From a virus, in the IMG/VR virus record IMGVR_UViG_3300030333_001531, positions 1 to 45,874 of that record: 45,874 nucleotides of DNA; one strand, given 5' to 3'. Of the stretch, positions 1-7,860 are shown one piece after another. Both the position numbers and the translations under genes were made by a program. Below the pieces are notes generated by a model. That model made no database searches. It was not told the origin of the DNA and saw only the letters and a program-made list of their open reading frames with translations. Position 1 is the first letter of the stretch, and the number at the start of each line of letters is the position of its first letter.

Positions 1-1458
1 TACAACCTGACCACTATTTGACTTAATCTCTGGTTTAGCATATCCAGAGTTAAATTTCATACCAAGATCATATTCAGTGTTGTTAATAGTTCTAGAAGAA
101 GTGTTTGGAACAGCAGGGAAATTTACGTCTGGTTGTCCAGCCGCACCTGACGTTGCTCCACTAATGACGTTAGATCCGTCAAATTCATTTTGAGTACCAG
201 TAACTTCTGGGTAAATACCATCTACAGCATTCTGATAGTATTTCAAAACTTTTGTTGTTGCGTTCCATGAAATAACTCTTGCACGAGAAGTAACATTAGT
301 ACCACCAACAACACGTGTCTGGGTAATAATTTCATCAGGAACATAGTTACCTTGGAAAGTAGGTGAGAAAATAACTGCTTTAGTTGCTGAAACTGTTAGA
401 TCAGATATTAACTCTGTAGTACCAAACTTTAAAGGATTGGTAATTAATCCAATACGACGATAGTCGTTGTCAATCGGGAAGTCACCTGCACCCTCATCAT
501 ATGAGAGTTTGGCGTTAATCATAACTCGGAAAGCACCAAGTTCAATAATAGTATCATTTCCATGACCACCTGGAGGTGGAATAATCACATCGACTTGACC
601 GCCTTGACCAGTACCAATACCAGTGATATTATCAACAGAAATTTTACCAAAGGTATATCCAGTACCACCAGAAGTAACGGTAGCAGAAATAATTTTACCA
701 CCATCAACAACAATACTAACCCTACCACCAGTTCCATCACCATTAATGGCGACGTTATCATAAGTCCCGTTGTTATAACCAGTACCAGCAGCAGTAATAA
801 CAATAGTGTCAATTTCACCCTCCACTGCGTTAGTTTTCACTGCATCATTAGTAAAGACAGGCATGTAGTCATTACTAAAGAATTTAAGAACAGATGCAAC
901 TGGAATAGTATACATATATTTCCAACGATATCCATCACCAGTAGTAACAATAGAGGTAGAAGTACCAGTAGGTTCAACTGTTGAGGGTTTTCCGTTAGGA
1001 TCACTAGGAGAAGTACCGTTATAGATGCACTTATAAACTTGATACTGAGAATTTACGACGTAAAAGTCAGAATCATATAGTTTAGTAGCACCAGAAGCAG
1101 CAGTTTTACTTGGAGAATAATCGTGACGATACATGTCATAGGTAAAACCTAGACCACCAGTAGTTTGTTCTGGAGAAACCCAGTCAATTCTACGAGCAAC
1201 TTGCACCGTATCAGCAGCAAGAACTCTTTTTAAAGAGATCATGTCATCATACGAACCAGAAAATTCCGAGAATGAATCAACTGCCTGCGGAGGCGAGTTT
1301 TCATTATCCCAACTTTGTGGTCTTCCGATGAATAAGTATATGCGATCACGAGAAGTTCCAGCAACTTCATCACTCTGGGTCGCATCTGGACCTTCAAGTG
1401 CCTTAATGAATTTTTGTGCTGAAAATATTCTAAATTGATCAGTTAATAGAGCTGCCAT
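1..1458 (-). CDS. 8: Baseplate wedge protein gp8-like, C-terminus cut by window edge
   Basis: The start is the ATG at 1458-1456 and the frame stays open to base 1, giving 486 visible residues. The N-terminus (MAALLTDQFRIFSAQKFIKA), then an 'IYLFIGRP..W' stretch, an 'RRIDW' motif and 'PTGT...GDGYRWKYMYTIP' follow the pattern of T4 gp8 (ITFGRSEPW, RRDW, GDGYVWEYLFEIP), a baseplate wedge subunit that sits between gp7 and the gp10/gp11 periphery. T4 gp8 is 334 aa, so this cyanophage version is clearly longer. The visible end (SGQVV) is just where the family's final 'xIDNRP' segment should begin, so only a few tens of residues should be missing. It is the last gene of the baseplate block here and has its own NATAAATA motif 27 nt upstream. 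An AGGA-type ribosome site (TAGGAAATG) abuts the start. Confidence 0.85.
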   Translation of the reverse strand, partial: MAALLTDQFRIFSAQKFIKALEGPDATQSDEVAGTSRDRIYLFIGRPQSWDNENSPPQAVDSFSEFSGSYDDMISLKRVLAADTVQVARRIDWVSPEQTTGGLGFTYDMYRHDYSPSKTAASGATKLYDSDFYVVNSQYQVYKCIYNGTSPSDPNGKPSTVEPTGTSTSIVTTGDGYRWKYMYTIPVASVLKFFSNDYMPVFTNDAVKTNAVEGEIDTIVITAAGTGYNNGTYDNVAINGDGTGGRVSIVVDGGKIISATVTSGGTGYTFGKISVDNITGIGTGQGGQVDVIIPPPGGHGNDTIIELGAFRVMINAKLSYDEGAGDFPIDNDYRRIGLITNPLKFGTTELISDLTVSATKAVIFSPTFQGNYVPDEIITQTRVVGGTNVTSRARVISWNATTKVLKYYQNAVDGIYPEVTGTQNEFDGSNVISGATSGAAGQPDVNFPAVPNTSSRTINNTEYDLGMKFNSGYAKPEIKSNSGQVV

Positions 1459-1484
1459 TTCCTAGTGACTATTGTCCTCTTGTT

Positions 1485-1492
1485 TATTTATG
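1485..1492 (-). promoter_or_regulatory. Late-type promoter motif CATAAATA upstream of gp8
   Basis: On the minus strand this reads CATAAATA, matching the T4 late box TATAAATA and the NATAAATA motif described for cyanophage late genes. It ends 27 nt before the gp8 ATG, just downstream of the preceding stop codon. The same octamer with the same first base stands 20 nt before the 408-aa gene. Confidence 0.6.
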
Positions 1493-1496
1493 TCTG

Positions 1497-4400
1497 TTAC
1501 GAACGGAGTTGTGCTGAGTACTCAATTCTCTTGAGTCTATAAGTAGCACCACTGTTACCCATAATATCCTCTCCACCCAAAACTGCTTGTGCAGCAGCGT
1601 TCCCACCAGTAGAATCACCTACTGCATTAACAAAAGTTATGGTTGGGTGTGTATTATATGTATTATCAATTGTCTGTTTGATTCCATATCCTCCATTCAC
1701 TATAGATATGGAAGCAACTTGGTCTCCAGCAGTTGTCATATTAACAGTACCAGTTGCCTGTATATCACCAACATTTTCTACTGTAACTGTTGGTACTGCA
1801 GTATAGTTAGTACCTGCATTTTGAATAATAAAATCAGTTATTGTACTATTATATGAAAACTCATAAAGATATCCACCAATACCAACATTAACATTACCAG
1901 TATTGAATGGAACTATATCCTGAACTATAAGTACAGAATTAACTGGATCCCAAGAAACAACTGTTGCTCTAATACCAGAAACAGATCCAGTAACAATTTC
2001 ATTAACTCCAAAATTCAATCCATTAGATAAATCTGGATCTAAGTATAAAGTAATAAGAGCAGCATGTGGAACACCATCAGTTAAAGTACCTGCAGAACTA
2101 ATAGTAGCATATTTAAATGGTAAACTACCATCTTTTACTTGATCACCAACTTGGAATAATGTTGTGTTTTGACCACCAACAGTTTCCTCAATACCATATA
2201 AAGAACTGAATATACCACCATCAAGACTAATTTGATTTTCGTAATCAGTACCAGAATTGACAAGATCGATGATACCATCTCCAGCACCATCCAATTCATC
2301 ATCATCTTCAAACTTCTTATCAATCATTAATGATATAGGATCTGTTAATGTAATAATACCTGGTCCTCCAAGATCATCCAACAGAACGTGAGGATTAAAT
2401 CCACCTGGAGCAGATCCTGCAAGACCAGCATCAAACTGAACAATTGCATCTTCAGTAGATGGTATACCACCGTCAATAAATGCTAACTCATCAACTTCAA
2501 ATGTAACAAGTAACTCTCTAGTTGTAGGATCCCAGTCATACACTTTAGCAACTTTGTTGGCAGAGTTTTCAATTTTTCTGATTACCCTGTCACCAACATT
2601 AAACTTATAAGTTGAATTACCATCCTGATCTATCTGACCACTATCTAATATAACTCTTTGATCATAATTAAAATTAACACCTCTAGTTAATCCAGAGAAT
2701 TTACCTCTAGATTTAGCAGTATATGTAATAGTCTCCTTGTTTAAAATAAGTGTTCCAGATCCTGGGAAAGCATCAGTAGAATCAACATATATTTCAACAT
2801 CAGACATTGCAACATTCTTAACAAGACCAGTAAGGAAACCAGCAACAGAATTATATGACTGTCTTGCTCGTGACTTACGTTTTAAGTTAACTAATTTTGT
2901 GAATATTACTTTAGGTTGATCTACATATCCGCTACCTGGATCGGTGACAATAATATTACTGATCTTACCTTGAGATACTTCAGCAACTGCTTTAGCACCA
3001 ATACCACCTCCACCATTAATAAGAATATATGGTGGTTCTTGATAATAATCACCATCATCAACTATTTGGATATTTTTTACTTTACCCAACGTATCAATTT
3101 CAGCAGCACCTTGAGCACCTTGTCCTCCACCACCTTCAAAAATAAGTGTTGGTGGTGTAGCATAATCTCTTCCACCTTGTAATAATGATAAACCTGTAAC
3201 TGTCTGTACAGTTGGTGTTCCTGTAGCACCAGTACCCTCTCCACCTAATATCCTTGCGGTTGCAGCACCAAAATAATTATCACCCTTCTGGGTCATCTTA
3301 ATATAACTAACAGTCCCATCTGTGTTTAAAACAATATCTCCTTGAGCACCAGCTGGGAAAGTGTCTGCTTGAGCAGGAACTGCATCACCCTCAAATAGTG
3401 GAGTACCATAAAATTTTGGACCAATTGCATAAGGATACTTTGGAACACTATTACTATCTTCTGTTAAGAAGTAAGCATAAGTTCCATTAGGATACTCAGG
3501 AGTAACAGCGAATTTACCATTATGTTCATCCAAAGTACCAACAGTAGCATCCCAAATATAATCTTGAACTAAATCTCCAATTACATATCCATCTTGAACA
3601 GTTCTTATACCAATACCAGAAGTTGTATATCCAAAAGTATACAAAGCAAGTGGAGCACTTACAGGTACTTTAAATCTAATCTCTCTTGCAGTAGCAGCAT
3701 TAAAACCACTAATATAAGCACTATAAGTTACTTCAGATCCTTCTAACCAATAAGTAATACCTGGTCCTTCAAAAAGATATGTTGTATCTGGTGGAGTACC
3801 AGCATGCCATCCATCATCAGTAGTAGATATTAATAACTGCTCATTATCATTACTAGAATCATTCTGTTGGAATACATATGTTTTTCCTCTCCATAAACTT
3901 AAGAAAGGAACAGTACTACCATCAATATTAAACTCACCATTAGCAACTGTTACAGCATAAGTTATAGTTTCTTCAGTAACTACATCAGGTCTAGCACCAG
4001 CTAATTCATCACCTACTCTGTATCTAAATCCAGTAACTTCTCTTTTAAGACCATTACCTACAGAAGTAATTTCAGCAACTCCACTATCATCATCAGTAAC
4101 CCAAGCAGCTTTGACGACCAGATCATCTGCAGGAGTAGATCCACCAATTAAATTACCAGGAATAGTAATCTGCTCATCATCAACATAATTATATCCCATA
4201 TTACCATCTGGTCCAGGTACTGCTGCATCTCCATTACCACCCATAGTAAAACCACTTATGGAACCATCAGCAGCAACAGTAATTTTAGGTTTACCACCAA
4301 TACCATTAGCAGAAGTCCATGAAGGTTGAACTGTGAATTCATTTCCATCGTTAACATCACCATATACTCCTTCAGCTCTATTTGGATTAGCACCATTACC

Positions 4401-6599
4401 ACTCACATAAGAGGCAGATACAAAGGCTCCATCATACTTATGAAGGATTCTAATCTTATCACCAACAGCATATCCACTTCCACCTTCAGCTATCCTAATT
4501 GAAAGAATACCACCAGGCTGATAAGTACCAATTGCAGTTACATCAATGATACAACCAGTTCCTGTTCCAGTTCCAGGTCCGTTATTTGTAGTTGGGTAAC
4601 CATTACCAACCTGAAAGAAAAGACCACCGTATTCAGATAAAACTTGTGTAGTACCTAGAACACTAGTACCACTTAAATCATATCCATAAGGTCCATAAAT
4701 TGGATATCCATCAAATGCCATTCCTAATATTTTAGAATGACCATCAGCATGTCGTGAATAATCTATAGTATTAGGATCATTATCATCGCTCTGATAATAG
4801 TCTGTAATATAATAATCATTAACTGGAGGATCATTATCAATTTCTGGATCTAAAGTCATATATCCTTCATGACCTTCATACCCAGACATATACCTGTGAT
4901 ACTTACAATAATAATAAATTCTACTATTCTCATCACCATTCATTATGAATAGAGGTTCAAACTCATTTTCATAATCTGTAGATGGTGCTCCAGTTAACCC
5001 AGTACTATTATAGTACAAAGTACCACCATTCAATAAACCGTCCTGTGTAGTACTGAACTGCATAGGATGACCATGAGGATGAAGTCCTGATGGTTGGTTT
5101 GAACTATCTGTTTGATTCCACTTAATTAAATAATTTCTTTGAACTTTAATGTTCTCTGGTGAAAAATAATACTGACCAGAAACAAACGGTCCAAATTCAC
5201 TAGCATCATCACCAAAATCAATATAGAAAACACCATTAGATAATACTGTTGGAGGCTCCGCAATTCTAAAACTAAATCCAGTAGATCCTAAAAGAACATT
5301 ATCCTCAGCAAATGATCCACTAACATCTCTTATGTATACATGTGTTATCTGATCTAAATTATTTTTTACGACCTTTGAAATTTCAGCTTTACCAGCTCCA
5401 CCAATAACATCAAGTGTTCTACCAACTTCAACTAAAGCCAATTCTTGAGAAACATTTTCAACTTCTAACATCAAATTATCAAATTCTGTTTTGATATTCC
5501 AAGTGAATTGTTTTATTTTACCCCATTCAAACACACCATTATCTTCTGCAAATTCATTAATTAATCTGGAAGATTGATAATAATAAGTATTGCTATCTAT
5601 TACTGCATCAGAAGGTCTATTGTTTTTAATATAATTATACCTAACAGAATCAATTGCAAATCCAGGAGTCGGATTACCTGCCTGACCCCATTCTGGAGTA
5701 TGGAGTTGAACTCCATTTGCCATTATACCTATTGCTTTATTATTCTGTTCTTCTCTAGTATTAGGATTAGGAGCATCTTTACCACCCCTATAGATAAATG
5801 TTTGATTGAAATTACGATCTACTAATGATCCACCACTGGTAACTGCACCAAAAGTCGCAGATTTAAATGTATGAACACTGGTATTAGTTGCTGGTGCAAC
5901 TCCCAATACTTGTACTGTAATAGTTGTAGAAGTAGTAGAAAGTATTGGTATAGCAACATTCGCAACGGGATCAGTTGCACGAGGGTATGTATGATCTGTA
6001 CCATGATCATCTAAAGCACATGTAAATGTTAATGAGTTTGTTGCAATTTTAATACTATCACCTGTAACATAACTATGACTACCAATGGTCATTTCCATCA
6101 AACCAGTAGTAGGATTATAGTTAATTGCGGAAGGTGTATACTGAGCAAGAGTACCACCAGATCCACCTCCAGGTGCTCTCTCTTCTATAAGTGGTGTTGG
6201 TTTTGGATGATTGTCACTTTGTAATGTAAGTCTATCACTATCAGGAGTGAATAAACCTGTTGTAGGTGAGTTTGGATGTGTCTGCCAAATCCTATTAATA
6301 TCAAAGGATTGTATGACAGTAGGTGTATCTTGAGCTGGTATTATCTGTAATCTAAGAGGGTCATATCCAAGACCCCTTTCCAAAACTCTAACATGAACTA
6401 TCTTTCCCGAAAGATCATCAATAATAGGATAAAGTAATGCTTCCTGAGTAGGATTACCACACCCTTCAACAGTCAATCTAGGTGGATTAGTTATATCGTA
6501 ACCACTACCACCATCTACTACTTTTACTGCACGAACACCAAATTTATCATCAAATATAGGTTCAATTACAGCACCGAATCCAGGAACAGTTCTTGCCAT
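1497..6599 (-). CDS. 1700-aa fibre/baseplate-associated protein with cupredoxin-like and YHYH-type domains
   Basis: Large modular virion protein of the kind cyanophages carry between gp6 and gp8; no single T4 counterpart is recognised. Modules in order: a GGSGY beta repeat (about 17-45); one Cys/YPR repeat (about 158-254) like those of the giant neighbour; a segment containing NTYYYQSS (about 335-350) that may be a degraded start of a YHYH domain; a cupredoxin-like domain (about 450-585) with His507/509/511 in HPHGHPM and Cys565, His568 and Met571 in CKYHRYM, a plausible type-1 copper site; the first half of a YHYH-type domain (about 620-650, GMAFDGYPIYGPYGY); about 340 inserted residues including a second cupredoxin-like fold lacking ligands (about 880-993); the second half of the YHYH-type domain (about 1009-1065, HNGKFAVTPEYPNGTYAYFL); then glycine-rich GSGY repeats and beta-rich modules to the end. 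It starts 6 nt after the 408-aa gene's stop. A receptor-binding or peripheral baseplate role is inferred. Confidence 0.8.
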   Translation of the reverse strand: MARTVPGFGAVIEPIFDDKFGVRAVKVVDGGSGYDITNPPRLTVEGCGNPTQEALLYPIIDDLSGKIVHVRVLERGLGYDPLRLQIIPAQDTPTVIQSFDINRIWQTHPNSPTTGLFTPDSDRLTLQSDNHPKPTPLIEERAPGGGSGGTLAQYTPSAINYNPTTGLMEMTIGSHSYVTGDSIKIATNSLTFTCALDDHGTDHTYPRATDPVANVAIPILSTTSTTITVQVLGVAPATNTSVHTFKSATFGAVTSGGSLVDRNFNQTFIYRGGKDAPNPNTREEQNNKAIGIMANGVQLHTPEWGQAGNPTPGFAIDSVRYNYIKNNRPSDAVIDSNTYYYQSSRLINEFAEDNGVFEWGKIKQFTWNIKTEFDNLMLEVENVSQELALVEVGRTLDVIGGAGKAEISKVVKNNLDQITHVYIRDVSGSFAEDNVLLGSTGFSFRIAEPPTVLSNGVFYIDFGDDASEFGPFVSGQYYFSPENIKVQRNYLIKWNQTDSSNQPSGLHPHGHPMQFSTTQDGLLNGGTLYYNSTGLTGAPSTDYENEFEPLFIMNGDENSRIYYYCKYHRYMSGYEGHEGYMTLDPEIDNDPPVNDYYITDYYQSDDNDPNTIDYSRHADGHSKILGMAFDGYPIYGPYGYDLSGTSVLGTTQVLSEYGGLFFQVGNGYPTTNNGPGTGTGTGCIIDVTAIGTYQPGGILSIRIAEGGSGYAVGDKIRILHKYDGAFVSASYVSGNGANPNRAEGVYGDVNDGNEFTVQPSWTSANGIGGKPKITVAADGSISGFTMGGNGDAAVPGPDGNMGYNYVDDEQITIPGNLIGGSTPADDLVVKAAWVTDDDSGVAEITSVGNGLKREVTGFRYRVGDELAGARPDVVTEETITYAVTVANGEFNIDGSTVPFLSLWRGKTYVFQQNDSSNDNEQLLISTTDDGWHAGTPPDTTYLFEGPGITYWLEGSEVTYSAYISGFNAATAREIRFKVPVSAPLALYTFGYTTSGIGIRTVQDGYVIGDLVQDYIWDATVGTLDEHNGKFAVTPEYPNGTYAYFLTEDSNSVPKYPYAIGPKFYGTPLFEGDAVPAQADTFPAGAQGDIVLNTDGTVSYIKMTQKGDNYFGAATARILGGEGTGATGTPTVQTVTGLSLLQGGRDYATPPTLIFEGGGGQGAQGAAEIDTLGKVKNIQIVDDGDYYQEPPYILINGGGGIGAKAVAEVSQGKISNIIVTDPGSGYVDQPKVIFTKLVNLKRKSRARQSYNSVAGFLTGLVKNVAMSDVEIYVDSTDAFPGSGTLILNKETITYTAKSRGKFSGLTRGVNFNYDQRVILDSGQIDQDGNSTYKFNVGDRVIRKIENSANKVAKVYDWDPTTRELLVTFEVDELAFIDGGIPSTEDAIVQFDAGLAGSAPGGFNPHVLLDDLGGPGIITLTDPISLMIDKKFEDDDELDGAGDGIIDLVNSGTDYENQISLDGGIFSSLYGIEETVGGQNTTLFQVGDQVKDGSLPFKYATISSAGTLTDGVPHAALITLYLDPDLSNGLNFGVNEIVTGSVSGIRATVVSWDPVNSVLIVQDIVPFNTGNVNVGIGGYLYEFSYNSTITDFIIQNAGTNYTAVPTVTVENVGDIQATGTVNMTTAGDQVASISIVNGGYGIKQTIDNTYNTHPTITFVNAVGDSTGGNAAAQAVLGGEDIMGNSGATYRLKRIEYSAQLRS
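5840..6128 (-). repeat. Single Cys/YPR repeat unit in the 1700-aa gene
   Basis: Encodes INYNPTTGLMEMTIGSHSY..., then SLTFTCALDDHGTDHTYPRA and TTITVQVLGVAPATNTSVHTF. It is a full unit of the repeat family that fills the middle of the 8391-aa protein, found here in a separate gene. It implies exchange or duplication of the module between the two genes. Confidence 0.8.
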
Positions 6600-6605
6600 A
6601 TTTTA

Positions 6606-7832
6606 TTAACCAACTACGTTAATCGTTCCTTGCATTGCTGCATGGAGTGTACATTGATAATAAAGAGTACTAGGTGCAGCCATAGGGACTGTCCAATAAA
6701 GAACACCCGTTCCACTACCCGTCTGTCCTGTAGTATAAGGAGTTCCAGTTAAACCTTGAGTACTTTGTATTCTGAAAGGATGTGCTGTTGATTGTACAGT
6801 ATTATCAAAAGCATATGTCTGTCCTCTCATAACATAAAGAGTTGCGTCAGCAGTAGCAGATGCAAATCCAGGTCCAGTAAATGTGTAATCTGATGCACCA
6901 TTAGCATTCAATTCCCACCAAGTAATAGGACTTCTAGTAGCAATCCAATTAGTACCATTGAAAAATAGAGAATCTCCTTGAACTACTCCACTCAAATCTG
7001 TATCAGTTAACGCTGCTAATGTGGTAGTTAAAGTACCACTAAAATCAATTGTTAGTGTATCAGCAACAACAGTTGTTGTTATATTAGATCCACCAGCAAT
7101 AGTTAAATTGTCTGCCTGTGCATTCGCTGTCGTACTACCAGTATCACCTGTAATCGTAGCCCAAGTATTTAATGATGCTAAACCAGATTCATCATCTTGA
7201 GGAGTCCATTTATTAGAACTAGAACTCCACTTTAAAACTTGTAAATTCTGAGGAGCAGCAGTTGTAGTATCAACGTCGGCCAAAACATCAATACTAGAAT
7301 ATTCTGTTGCTACCTTTGCTCTTACATCACCAACACCACCCGTAGTAATATTGATATTAACATATGGATTATCATCACCATCAACAGTAAAAAAGTATCC
7401 TGGATAACTTGCAGCAGAAGGTGCATTACCTAATGCCGAATATTCATTCTTATATTTAACTTTAGTTGGCATATCAATAATGCCATCTGCACCCTGAAAA
7501 GTTGAATTTACTCCACCAGCTCCTAATGTTATATTACCAGTACCATTTGCTGCAATAGCAATATTGCCATTAGATGATGATACAATAGAGTTACCATTAA
7601 CATCTAATGAAGATGTTAAGTTAGCATAGTCAGATGGTGCAAATTGAGATCCTGTATACCTCAATACTTGTCCTACTGCAGGGTTAGTAACATCAACTGT
7701 TAATGATGTACCATTACCTATAGCAGAATATATTTCCGTAAAATTGTCATTAATCTTGTCACCTCCACCACGCAGAGTATCCCCTGTGTTATCATTAGGA
7801 ACCGTACCAAGATTTAGTGATTGTTTGGCCAT
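6606..7832 (-). CDS. 408-aa fibre-like virion protein with C-terminal cupredoxin-like domain
   Basis: The N-terminus contains LNLGTVPNDNTGDTLR...GDKINDNFTEIY, a signature common at the start of cyanophage tail-fibre-like and structural proteins, probably an attachment or trimerisation segment. The middle (about 60-300) is rich in Thr, Asn, Gly and Ser and looks like fibrous beta structure. The C-terminal ~110 residues form a cupredoxin-like module: YVMRGQTYAFDN, then AHPFRIQ with His351, then YYQCTLHAAMQG with Cys394, His397 and Met400. That is the ligand set and order of type-1 (blue) copper proteins, with a short Cys-x2-His-x2-Met loop. The start ATG at 7832 lies 24 nt after the giant gene's stop and 20 nt after a CATAAATA late motif. 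A virion location is inferred from the N-terminal motif and neighbours. Copper binding is a prediction; the fold could also be purely structural. Confidence 0.75.
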   Translation of the reverse strand: MAKQSLNLGTVPNDNTGDTLRGGGDKINDNFTEIYSAIGNGTSLTVDVTNPAVGQVLRYTGSQFAPSDYANLTSSLDVNGNSIVSSSNGNIAIAANGTGNITLGAGGVNSTFQGADGIIDMPTKVKYKNEYSALGNAPSAASYPGYFFTVDGDDNPYVNINITTGGVGDVRAKVATEYSSIDVLADVDTTTAAPQNLQVLKWSSSSNKWTPQDDESGLASLNTWATITGDTGSTTANAQADNLTIAGGSNITTTVVADTLTIDFSGTLTTTLAALTDTDLSGVVQGDSLFFNGTNWIATRSPITWWELNANGASDYTFTGPGFASATADATLYVMRGQTYAFDNTVQSTAHPFRIQSTQGLTGTPYTTGQTGSGTGVLYWTVPMAAPSTLYYQCTLHAAMQGTINVVG

Positions 7833-7852
7833 TTATCGCTACGATTTTTAGT

Positions 7853-7860
7853 TATTTATG
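7853..7860 (-). promoter_or_regulatory. Late-type promoter motif CATAAATA upstream of the 408-aa gene
   Basis: The minus strand reads CATAAATA, overlapping the stop codon of the 8391-aa gene and ending 20 nt before the ATG of the 408-aa gene. It is identical to the octamer before gp8. A promoter here would let the two fibre-like genes be transcribed without reading through the 25-kb gene. Confidence 0.55.

Noticed and set aside
562-984. 140-codon plus-strand ORF opposite gp8, and similar plus-strand frames opposite the large genes (for example 2916-3182, 30474-30842, 33078-33416)
   Set aside because: Low-complexity Thr/Asn/Ser or Ile-rich translations lying wholly antisense to well-supported genes; they follow from the codon bias of the minus-strand repeats.
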